A DNA stretch of 7,298 nucleotides from Candidatus Eiseniibacteriota bacterium (GTDB lineage Bacteria > Eisenbacteria > RBG-16-71-46 > JAFGJU01), in the NCBI GenBank assembly GCA_016928935.1, contig JAFGJU010000113.1:1-7298 (forward strand). Reading direction: 5' to 3'. Shown piece after piece: positions 1 to 5,901 of the stretch. Under the pieces are notes generated by a model that made no database searches, was not told where the DNA came from, and worked only from the letters and a program-made list of their open reading frames with translations. Positions within the stretch are counted from its first letter, which is position 1, and every line of letters begins with the position of its first letter. Both the position numbers and the translations under genes were made by a program.

Positions 1-885
1 GTCCGCCCCTGCGTCAACAACGGTCACGCCGCTTCCGGGTCGCCTCCCGCCTGCGGCAAGGTCCACCAGCGTCTCCAGCGTCCTCGCCGTGCTGGTGCCC
101 ACGGCGAACACCCGGCCGCCCCGGCCGCGCGTTCTGTTCACGACCTGACAAGTCTCCGCCGTCGCTTCGAAGTACTCCGGGTCGAGCGTCTGGCCCGCTA
201 TCGGGCCCGACTTGAGCGGCTTGAAGGTCCCGGGTCCCACGTGCAGGAGCACCTTCGCTATCTCGACTCCTCTGGCCTCGAGCTTCTGGAAGGTCTCCCT
301 GGTGAAGTGAAGGCCTGCCGTGGGCGCCGCGCAAGAACCGGTCGCCCTGGCGTACACTGTCTGGTAGTCATCCACATCGTCCACGTCCGCCTGCCGTCTC
401 ATGTACGGCGGAATGGGCATCTCGCCCCACCTCTCCATGTACTCCTCCAGGGGCTCTTCCACCCTGAAGAGGAAAGTCGAGCCCGAGACTCTCTCGACAA
501 ACTCCGCGCTGCCCCCGCCTTCCATGACGAGCCGTGTGCCCTGCGTGACCCTCCGGCCCGGCCTCACGAGCGCCTCCCAGAGACCCTCGCTGCGCCTGCG
601 GATGAACAGAAGCTCCAAGTGTCCCCCAGTCTCCTGGCGGACGGCGCGGAGCCTGCACGGCATGACTCTGGTGTCGTTGAGAACCACGCAGTCGCCCTCC
701 TCCAGGAAGGAAGGGAGCGAACCGAAAGTGAGATGTCCGATGCTCTGCGCGGCTCTGTCTAGCACCATCAGTCTCGAGGAATCGCGGGGAGTGACGGGCC
801 TCTTGGCGATGAAGCTCCGGGGGAGGTCGTAGTGGAAGTCCTCGAGACTGAGGCCCGGGGGCGAGTGGAGATCCCGGCTCGGCAT
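1..885 (-). CDS. queA: S-adenosylmethionine:tRNA ribosyltransferase-isomerase QueA (partial, C-terminus beyond left edge)
   Basis: QueA transfers and isomerises the ribosyl part of S-adenosylmethionine onto 7-aminomethyl-7-deazaguanine in tRNA, giving epoxyqueuosine; it acts in the cytoplasm. The frame is open for 295 codons from an ATG at 885 to base 1. Family proteins are about 345 residues, so roughly 50 are missing. Visible family motifs are GDCVVLNDTRVMPCRL (64-79), PIPPYMRR (157-164), YQTVYAR (174-180), GSCAAPTAGLHFT (183-195), HVGPGTF (215-221) and AVGTSTARTLE (261-271). The segment after HVGPGTF reads QTLDPEYFE where E. coli-type QueA has an H-x-M-H-x-E motif, so this is a divergent member. 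The ATG lies 2 bases after the queH stop, implying co-transcription and probably translational coupling, because I see no strong ribosome binding site of its own. A downstream tgt gene outside the window is plausible but not visible. Confidence 0.95.
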   Translation of the reverse strand, partial: MPSRDLHSPPGLSLEDFHYDLPRSFIAKRPVTPRDSSRLMVLDRAAQSIGHLTFGSLPSFLEEGDCVVLNDTRVMPCRLRAVRQETGGHLELLFIRRRSEGLWEALVRPGRRVTQGTRLVMEGGGSAEFVERVSGSTFLFRVEEPLEEYMERWGEMPIPPYMRRQADVDDVDDYQTVYARATGSCAAPTAGLHFTRETFQKLEARGVEIAKVLLHVGPGTFKPLKSGPIAGQTLDPEYFEATAETCQVVNRTRGRGGRVFAVGTSTARTLETLVDLAAGGRRPGSGVTVVDAGAD

Positions 886-887
886 CG

Positions 888-1583
888 TCAGAGTCCAGTC
901 TCCGGGGCGGCGCCAGAAGATCGCGGCCCGGTATCGCCGTCGTCCTCCCGGGCCTCGCCCGCCGGCCACACTGGGGGATTGCCGCTCTCCTCGCGGGCTC
1001 TGCTGGCGCGGCGCTGCCGCGGGCCGGCGCTGCCCGACGGACCTCCGCGCGGGCCCAAGTACCGCTCTCTCTCACTGAAGATGCAGCCGCAGTACTTCTG
1101 GAGATAGAGGCCCGCTTCGCGGGAGAGTATGCGGGTCTCACGGTAGCGCGGCCTCCAGTCGGTGTACAGGAACTCCACACCCGTGGCCTTCTGGACTGCC
1201 TTGCCCACGTCACGGATCGCGTCGTGCGCCTGGTAGGGGCTCACCAGCAAGGTGGTGGAGAAAAGCCTTATGCCCTCTTCTTTGGCCTTTTTCGCCACCG
1301 CCGTTAGTCGGAGCTCGTAGCAGGCCTCACATCTGGATTCCATGTTGGACAGTTGTATGCGGAGGAATTGCTCGAGAGGGTACCCAGTGTAGAAAAAACC
1401 GGTAACGCCCATACTTTTAACGAATTGCTGCATTGACATCAACCGATTTCTAAACTCGGTGTAAGGATGGATGTTGGGGTTAAAGAAGAACGTGGCGACT
1501 TCGAATCCCTCCTCCTTGAGCGCCGGCACGGGCACCGTGGAGCACGGAGCGCAGCATGAGTGAATCAGGACCTTCTCGGTCAA
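888..1583 (-). CDS. queH: Epoxyqueuosine reductase QueH (DUF208 family)
   Basis: QueH is the iron-sulfur, non-cobalamin enzyme that reduces epoxyqueuosine to queuosine in tRNA; it replaces QueG in many bacteria. The conserved pattern is clear: HSCCAPC (8-14), NPNIHPYTEFRNR (35-47), RCEACYELRL (84-93), TTLLVSPYQ (110-118), DWRPRYRE (142-149) and YCGCIFSERER (164-174). I chose the TTG at 1583, giving 231 residues, because the family homology begins at once (TEKVLIHSCC) and a GGAGG lies just upstream. The frame stays open to 1742, but those extra 53 residues look unlike QueH. After residue 175 there is a 56-residue tail rich in Gly, Pro, Arg, Ser and Glu. The family core normally ends near the YCGC-ER motif, so the tail is an unusual extension, probably disordered. 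The gene precedes queA by 2 bases, matching their consecutive steps in the pathway. Confidence 0.95.
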   Translation of the reverse strand: MTEKVLIHSCCAPCSTVPVPALKEEGFEVATFFFNPNIHPYTEFRNRLMSMQQFVKSMGVTGFFYTGYPLEQFLRIQLSNMESRCEACYELRLTAVAKKAKEEGIRLFSTTLLVSPYQAHDAIRDVGKAVQKATGVEFLYTDWRPRYRETRILSREAGLYLQKYCGCIFSERERYLGPRGGPSGSAGPRQRRASRAREESGNPPVWPAGEAREDDGDTGPRSSGAAPETGL

Positions 1584-1799
1584 GTCGCCTCCGTGCGAGT
1601 GGTCACGTGCGGCCGGCCCTCGCGTGGGATACAGACCCTTGGCTGCGCATCGCGGATGTCGCGTCTTATGCGGCTCCGGCTCACGCTCACGCAAGATGCG
1701 GGCCCGGACCCCATGAGAGAATCGCGGCCGCGCAGCCCCCATGGCCGGGAGCGCACCCCGTCTCCGGGGGCCTTTCCTGCAGCACCGTAGCTTGTCGAC
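1584..1799. other. Intergenic region between ruvB and queH
   Basis: About 216 bases separate the ruvB stop from the queH start. The queH frame is open through most of it, but the translation is Arg/Pro-rich and resembles no known domain. It contains a 10-base palindrome CGCGGCCGCG at 1723-1732 and a short C-rich/G-rich hairpin near the ruvB end with no following T-run, so no convincing terminator. A poor sigma70-like pair on the minus strand (TTGCGT at 1694-1689, 18 bases, CATAAG at 1670-1665) could drive queH-queA separately, but it matches the consensus weakly. No tRNA T-loop signature or preQ1-type riboswitch was recognised. Confidence 0.5.
1588..1592 (-). promoter_or_regulatory. Ribosome binding site deciding the queH TTG start
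   Basis: The minus strand reads GGAGG, then four bases (CGAC), then TTG. This is the only good Shine-Dalgarno sequence near the point where QueH homology begins, so it favours the TTG at 1583 over the GTG or ATG starts further upstream. Confidence 0.65.
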
Positions 1800-2852
1800 C
1801 TATTCCTTGAACAGTTCGTTCTGCTTGTCGCCCTGCTTGGGTTCTGTGTCCGGCGCGGAGAGGCCCAGGTGCTCGTAGGCCAGGCACGTGGCCTGCCGTC
1901 CCCTGGGAGTCCTCTTTATGAAACCCTCCTGAATCAGGAAGGGCTCGTAGACGTCTTCCAGCGTCTCCGCCTCCTCGCCCACTGCCACGGCCAGGTTGCT
2001 CAAGCCCACCGGCCCGCCGCCAAACTTGACGCAGATGGCTTCCAGCATCCGCCTGTCCATGTCGTCCAGGCCGAGCTTGTCCACCTCCAGCATCCGGAGA
2101 GCGTTGTCGGCTACCGGCTTCGTGATCTTCCCCTTGGCCTTTATCTCTGCGAAGTCCCTCACCCTTCTCAGCAGCCTGTTTGCGATTCTAGGTGTTCCCC
2201 TTGAGCGTCCGGCTATCTCCGCCGCGCCTTCCTCGTCCAGCTCCACTTCCATGATTCTGGCGGAGCGCTTCACTATGTGGGTCAGCTCTTCCGGCGAGTA
2301 GTAGCCCACCCGGCAGGTCATGCCGAAGCGGGCCCTCAGCGGTGAGGTTATCATGCCGGCGCGTGTAGTGGCGCCGGCCAGCGTGAACTTGTGGAGCTTG
2401 AGCCGCACGGAGCGGGCGCTCGGGCCTCTGTCGATCATTATGTCGATTTTGAAGTCTTCCATCGCCGGGTAGAGGTATTCCTCGACCACGTGGTTCAGGC
2501 GGTGAATCTCGTCTATGAAGAGGATGCCGCGTTCCGGCAGGTTCGTGAGCAGCCCCGCCAGGTCAGCCGGCCTCTCTATCACGGGGCCCGTGGCGTGGGT
2601 GATCTCCACTCCCATTTCGTTCGCGATTATGTTGGCCAGAGTGGTCTTCCCCAGGCCGGGAGGCCCGTGGAACAGCACGTGGTCCAGGGCTTCTCCCCTC
2701 TGCACAGCGGCCTGCAGGAACACAGTCAGGTTTTCCTTGAGCTGATTCTGCCCGACGAAGTCTTCCAGTTTGGCCGGTCTGAGCGCCCTGTCCAGCGCGA
2801 CTTCGTCTTCGCCCAGAACGGGCGAGTTGAGTCTGGGTTCAGTCAATTCCAC
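1800..2852 (-). CDS. ruvB: Holliday junction branch migration DNA helicase RuvB
   Basis: RuvB is the hexameric AAA+ motor that, with RuvA, drives branch migration of Holliday junctions during recombination and repair. The 350-residue protein is of normal length. Visible elements are the RuvB N-terminal segment (ALRPAKLEDFVGQ, 23-35), Walker A GPPGLGKTT (63-71), Walker B LFIDEIHR (111-118), the sensor 1 region LAGATTRAG (158-166), the arginine-finger region PLRARFG (171-177), the sensor 2 region GTPRIANRLLRR (219-230) and the C-terminal winged-helix motif RTPRGR (314-319). A charged tail, residues 332-350, follows. The longest start is GTG at 2852, only 3 bases after AAGGAG; a TTG two codons later (2846) has a 9-base spacing and may be the true start. 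No ruvA or ruvC lies directly upstream in the window. The gene is divergent from the DUF362 gene and is followed by the queuosine genes. Confidence 0.98.
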   Translation of the reverse strand: MELTEPRLNSPVLGEDEVALDRALRPAKLEDFVGQNQLKENLTVFLQAAVQRGEALDHVLFHGPPGLGKTTLANIIANEMGVEITHATGPVIERPADLAGLLTNLPERGILFIDEIHRLNHVVEEYLYPAMEDFKIDIMIDRGPSARSVRLKLHKFTLAGATTRAGMITSPLRARFGMTCRVGYYSPEELTHIVKRSARIMEVELDEEGAAEIAGRSRGTPRIANRLLRRVRDFAEIKAKGKITKPVADNALRMLEVDKLGLDDMDRRMLEAICVKFGGGPVGLSNLAVAVGEEAETLEDVYEPFLIQEGFIKRTPRGRQATCLAYEHLGLSAPDTEPKQGDKQNELFKE

Positions 2853-2855
2853 TCG

Positions 2856-2861
2856 CTCCTT
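2856..2861 (-). promoter_or_regulatory. Ribosome binding site of ruvB
   Basis: AAGGAG is a strong Shine-Dalgarno sequence on the minus strand. It is 3 bases from the GTG at 2852, which is tight, and 9 bases from the TTG at 2846, which is comfortable. It therefore leaves open which codon starts RuvB, a difference of two residues. Confidence 0.6.
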
Positions 2862-3098
2862 GCGGGATGTGACGCTTCATGGCGTCCCTCACGCCCATCG
2901 TGCACTCCCTGCACCGCTCGCGCGCCCTTCGCGTCCCGGCTGGCCTGGCCCCCGGATGTCGCTTCCCAGACGCTACTGCAATGGCGACGCAGTCTCGTTC
3001 CGAGAAGGGCCTCACCAGCGGCGCTTTTCCGCCCGTAGATTAGCACAGCGCCCACCACGCCGCCAGCAGAAAACCGCCCGGGCCACCGCCCTCGAGGG

Positions 3099-3128
3099 CC
3101 GGCCGATTTGACACTCCGCCTCGGCCGG
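3099..3128. repeat. Inverted repeat bracketing the -35 box, candidate operator
   Basis: CCGGCCGA at 3099-3106 and TCGGCCGG at 3121-3128 are perfect 8-base reverse complements separated by 14 bases. The -35 hexamer TTGACA (3108-3113) sits between the arms. A dyad placed there is typical of a site where a dimeric repressor blocks RNA polymerase, but no regulator gene is visible in the window. In GC-rich DNA an 8-base match can arise by chance, so the operator role is inference. Confidence 0.4.
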
Positions 3129-3137
3129 TGCTATTCT
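3108..3137 (+). promoter_or_regulatory. Sigma70-like promoter of the DUF362-polyferredoxin-ABC gene run
   Basis: A perfect -35 hexamer TTGACA (3108-3113) is followed after 18 bases by TATTCT (3132-3137), which matches four of six -10 positions. Transcription would begin near 3144, giving a leader of about 55 bases. It is the only good promoter seen in the divergent region and points toward the DUF362 gene. Confidence 0.55.
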
Positions 3138-3189
3138 GCCGGTAGCCTGGCGCGTCAGAAGGAGCTCACTGCGTAAACCTAGCCCAGAC

Positions 3190-3193
3190 GGAG
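3190..3193 (+). promoter_or_regulatory. Ribosome binding site of the DUF362 gene
   Basis: GGAG lies 7 bases before the ATG at 3201, which fixes this start and places the twin-arginine motif at residues 3-4. A stronger AAGGAG sits further upstream at 3159-3164 but has no ATG, GTG or TTG at a suitable distance. Confidence 0.6.
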
Positions 3194-3200
3194 TAGCACC

Positions 3201-4160
3201 ATGGACAGAAGGCAGTTCCTCAAAGTGACCGGGGCGAGCGCGGCAACGCTCGCAGTCACGGGAATGAACCCGCTCGCAGCGCTGGCTGCCCGCGAGCAGA
3301 CGTCCGGAGGACAGGCCGCAGCGCAGGCCTCCGCGAAGCAGGCGGCGCAGCAGGGTCCGCTTGCGTTCGTCGTGACGCGCGGCGGCAAGCCCGAGAAGAA
3401 CTACGCCGCGGCCCTGAAGGCCCTGGGCGGTATATCCAAGTTTGTGACGCGAGGCGACGTCGTTGTCGTGAAGCCCAACATCGGCTGGGACCGAACCCCG
3501 GCGCAGGCCGCCACCACTGACCCGACTCTCGTCGGCGCGGTCGTCAAGAGCTGCTACGACGGCGGCGCCAAGAAGGTCAAGGTCTTCGACTACCCCTGCA
3601 ACGACCCGCGGCGCACTTACGTCCGGAGCGGCATAGCCGAGGCCGCGAAGGCAGCGGGCGCCGAGGTGAGCTTCATCGACGACAGGAAGTTCAGGCGTGT
3701 GGACATGAAGGGTACGGTGCTCAAGACCTGGCCGGTTTACGCCGAGGCGCTGGACTGCGACCGGCTGATAAACGTGCCCATAGCCAAGCACCACGGCAGC
3801 GCACGGCTCACAATGTGCCTCAAGAACTGGATGGGAGTGATAGGTGACCCTCGCGGGAGGCTCCACCAGGACTTCGACCACAGCCTGGCCGACCTGGGGC
3901 GCTTCTTCAGACCGTCGCTCTCGGTGCTGGACGCCACCAGGATACTGACTGCGTACGGGCCGCAAGGCGGCGACACGAAAGACGTGCGCACGCTCAACAC
4001 GCTCGTGGTGGGCACAGACGAGGTGGCCATTGACTCGTACGGCGCGACGTTCTTCGGCATGAAGGGAGCTCAACTGGGTTACCTCGTCCAGGCAGCACGA
4101 CTGGGCGTGGGCCAGGTGGACCTCACCAAGGTGCGTCACTCGGTGATAGACGTCGCCTGA
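3201..4160 (+). CDS. Tat-exported DUF362 domain protein
   Basis: DUF362 is a family of unknown function, often found with ferredoxin modules. This 319-residue protein begins with a twin-arginine signal: MDRRQFLKVTG, a hydrophobic stretch to about residue 20, and an Ala-rich possible cleavage region near 26-30, so it should be folded and loaded in the cytoplasm and then exported. An Ala/Gln-rich linker (about 33-51) leads to the DUF362 core from about residue 54. Core features are VVVVKPNIGW (87-96), TTDPTLVGAVV (105-115), PIAKHHGSARLT with LKNWMGVIGD (193-216), VLDA (242-245) and GTDEVAIDSYG (271-281). Cysteines occur at 118, 133, 186 and 206, but there is no CxxCxxC ferredoxin cluster; that function is carried by the next gene. 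A promoter with a possible operator lies upstream. The family is secure, the biochemical role unknown; pairing with the polyferredoxin suggests an extracytoplasmic redox step. Confidence 0.92.
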   Translation: MDRRQFLKVTGASAATLAVTGMNPLAALAAREQTSGGQAAAQASAKQAAQQGPLAFVVTRGGKPEKNYAAALKALGGISKFVTRGDVVVVKPNIGWDRTPAQAATTDPTLVGAVVKSCYDGGAKKVKVFDYPCNDPRRTYVRSGIAEAAKAAGAEVSFIDDRKFRRVDMKGTVLKTWPVYAEALDCDRLINVPIAKHHGSARLTMCLKNWMGVIGDPRGRLHQDFDHSLADLGRFFRPSLSVLDATRILTAYGPQGGDTKDVRTLNTLVVGTDEVAIDSYGATFFGMKGAQLGYLVQAARLGVGQVDLTKVRHSVIDVA

Positions 4161-4326
4161 CCCGTATCTGGGACGCCGGAACCTTTTCATCCGCGCCTGG
4201 CCAGGATGGCCACTGCGCGGGGGCGGGGAGGGTTCCTGACTGCCGCGAGAGTGGAGCGGCAGGGTCGGGCGGCCGAACACCACACGCTTCAGCCCCACCG
4301 GCACACGGGAGGCACAGTCTGCTCTG
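4161..4326 (+). other. Intergenic region between the DUF362 and polyferredoxin genes
   Basis: This 166-base gap holds a palindrome CCTGGCCAGG (4196-4205), a G-rich tract with three G-runs (4219-4232) and a stem-loop with arms CTGCCGC (4240-4246) and GCGGCAG (4256-4262) around a 9-base loop. No T-run follows, so it is not a typical intrinsic terminator. It could stabilise or separate message ends, or weaken read-through. No clear internal promoter was seen. Confidence 0.45.
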
Positions 4327-5892
4327 ATGGCGAACGTCCGCAGAATCTCACAGATAGTGTTCATATTGCTGTTCTTCTACCTGCTCGTTCAGACCCAGTA
4401 CCAGGGCAGGGACGAGATAGGCTACCCCGTCCGGCTGTTTCTCGACCTGGACCCCCTGTTCGCCGGGCTCCTCCTGCTGTCGTCGTTCTCGTTCAAGCCC
4501 ATACTCCTTCTCAGCCTCATAACCGTGGGAGTGTCGCTGATTCTCGGCAGGTTCTTCTGCGGTTGGGTGTGCCCGTTCGGAACGCTCCACAATGCGGCCA
4601 GGGAGCTCGCGCGCAGGCCCAGGAAGCTGGAGCACGGGCTCTACGCGAGGACACAGGCCTGGAAGTACGCCGTGCTGGTCGGGGTCGTAGTGAGCGGAGT
4701 CTTCTCGATGTCCGTGCTGGGCGTGATGGACCCGCTCTCGCTCACGGTGCGCTCAATCTCGCTGGGCATTGGGCCGTCGCTGGAGCTCATCGTGCGGGCC
4801 GCCTTCGACGGCCTCTACGCGCACGGCCCCGGATGGCTGACGGCCGCGTCCGAACCGGCATACAACTTCCTCAAGGACCACGTCCTGGCCTTCAGCCAGC
4901 CGCGCTTCCTCCAGGGCGCCTTCGTCGGCCTCATCTTCATAGGGCTCCTCGCCTTGAACGCGGCGAAATCACGTTTCTGGTGTAGGTACGTCTGCCCGCT
5001 GGGGGCGCTTCTGGGTGTGTTGTCAAAGCCGGCGCTCCTCCGGTTGGGTTTGGTCGGCCAGTGCGACAGATGCGGGAAGTGCGTGCTCTCCTGTCCGACC
5101 GGCGCCTCGCCCGCTCTCGCGGACGGTTGGCGCAAGGCCGAGTGCATCTACTGCTGGAACTGCGTAGAGGCGTGCCCCACGAACGCGCTCGCGTTCACCT
5201 TCGCAACGCCGCGAGCGAAAGACGGCAGGGTCGACCTGAGCAGGCGCAATTTTGTGTGGTCGCTGGGCGCCGGCCTCGTCGCAGTGCCGCTCGTGCGCGT
5301 GTCGCCGTCTCTCTCGCGTCCGAACCCCAGGCTGATACGGCCTCCGGGCGCCAGGCCGGAGAAAGAGTTCCTGGAGAGATGCGTGAAGTGCTCGGAGTGC
5401 ATGAGGGTCTGCCTTACTAACGGCCTTCAGCCCACTCTGGCGGAGGCCGGACTCGAGGGCATGTGGTCGCCGATGCTGGTGCCCAGGATCGGCTATTGCG
5501 AGTACTCGTGCACTCTCTGCGGCCAGGTGTGCCCGACCGGCGCAATAGAGAAGCTGGACCTGGACACGAAGCGGAAGACCGTGATTGGCCTCGCCTTCAT
5601 AGACAAGAACCGGTGCCTCCCGCACGCCATGAACGTAAACTGCGCAGTCTGCGAGGAGCAGTGTCCTACGCCGAAGAAAGCCATTGTGTTCAAGGACACG
5701 GAATCGGTCGACGCAAACGGAAACAAGTTCACTTTGAAGCTCCCGTACGTCGTGCCCGAGCTCTGCATCGGCTGCGGCATCTGCGAGAACAAGTGCCCGG
5801 TGGTTGACGAGCCTGCCATCTACGTCACGAACCTGAACGAGTCCCGCTCGCCTTCGCGCTCGCTCCTCCTCGCCCCAAAGAGCACGCCCTAG
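4327..5892 (+). CDS. NapH-NapG/MauM-like fused membrane polyferredoxin with internal twin-arginine motif
   Basis: This 521-residue iron-sulfur membrane protein probably moves electrons from quinol or a cytoplasmic donor across the membrane. Residues 1-295 resemble NapH/YccM: hydrophobic segments near 8-22, 44-76, 113-133 and 196-212, two CxxxCP motifs (CGWVCP 78-83; CRYVCP 219-224), and two classic clusters (C246/249/252/256 and C273/276/279/283). At 305-323 comes LSRRNFVWSLGAGLVAVPL, a twin-arginine-type signal inside the protein. Residues 340-521 resemble NapG/MauM, with clusters at C352/355/358/362, C391/395/398/402, C430/439/442/446 and C480/483/486/490, so up to six [4Fe-4S] centres in all. 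I infer that the second half is exported by Tat and faces the periplasm. The start fits the family (MANVRRISQIVF), but the nearest ribosome binding site (GGGAGG, 4307-4312) is 14 bases away. DUF362 lies upstream; the ABC gene follows by 9 bases. The physiological substrate is unknown. Confidence 0.92.
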   Translation: MANVRRISQIVFILLFFYLLVQTQYQGRDEIGYPVRLFLDLDPLFAGLLLLSSFSFKPILLLSLITVGVSLILGRFFCGWVCPFGTLHNAARELARRPRKLEHGLYARTQAWKYAVLVGVVVSGVFSMSVLGVMDPLSLTVRSISLGIGPSLELIVRAAFDGLYAHGPGWLTAASEPAYNFLKDHVLAFSQPRFLQGAFVGLIFIGLLALNAAKSRFWCRYVCPLGALLGVLSKPALLRLGLVGQCDRCGKCVLSCPTGASPALADGWRKAECIYCWNCVEACPTNALAFTFATPRAKDGRVDLSRRNFVWSLGAGLVAVPLVRVSPSLSRPNPRLIRPPGARPEKEFLERCVKCSECMRVCLTNGLQPTLAEAGLEGMWSPMLVPRIGYCEYSCTLCGQVCPTGAIEKLDLDTKRKTVIGLAFIDKNRCLPHAMNVNCAVCEEQCPTPKKAIVFKDTESVDANGNKFTLKLPYVVPELCIGCGICENKCPVVDEPAIYVTNLNESRSPSRSLLLAPKSTP

Positions 5893-5901
5893 GACAGTGA
5901 G

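Larger units (their letters stand above)
2853..3200. other. Divergent intergenic region between ruvB and the DUF362 gene
   Basis: About 350 bases lie between the two divergent genes. The plus-strand side (3097-3200) holds a promoter, an inverted repeat and the DUF362 ribosome binding site. The minus-strand side (2853-3060) has two overlapping short open frames that run into the ruvB start: one of 71 codons from GTG 3058 and one of 58 codons from GTG 3015. Neither has a clear ribosome binding site or a recognisable domain, so I do not call either a gene. No convincing ruvB promoter could be picked by eye. Confidence 0.55.

Noticed and set aside
368..1213. Long minus-strand open frame of 281 codons
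   Set aside because: It overlaps queA and queH in another frame, is Arg/Pro/Ala-rich and shows no domain; it is a shadow produced by the high GC content.
1584..1742. N-terminal extension of queH to an upstream start at 1742
   Set aside because: The extra 53 residues are Arg/Pro-rich and unlike QueH, while a GGAGG precedes the TTG exactly where the homology begins.
1584..1799. Possible preQ1 riboswitch or tRNA in the gap before queH
   Set aside because: No preQ1 aptamer-like A-rich tail and no tRNA T-loop consensus could be found on either strand.
4240..4262. Stem-loop after the DUF362 gene as an intrinsic terminator
   Set aside because: The stem is only 7 base pairs, lies about 80 bases after the stop codon, and no T-run follows.
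3012..4364. Minus-strand open frame of 450 codons opposite the DUF362 gene
   Set aside because: The plus strand carries the conserved DUF362 and Tat motifs; the antisense product has no domain and also spans the intergenic promoter.
4206..4985. Plus-strand open frame of 259 codons overlapping the start of the polyferredoxin
   Set aside because: It is out of frame with the membrane and ferredoxin motifs, and its translation is Arg/Pro/Gly-rich without a domain.
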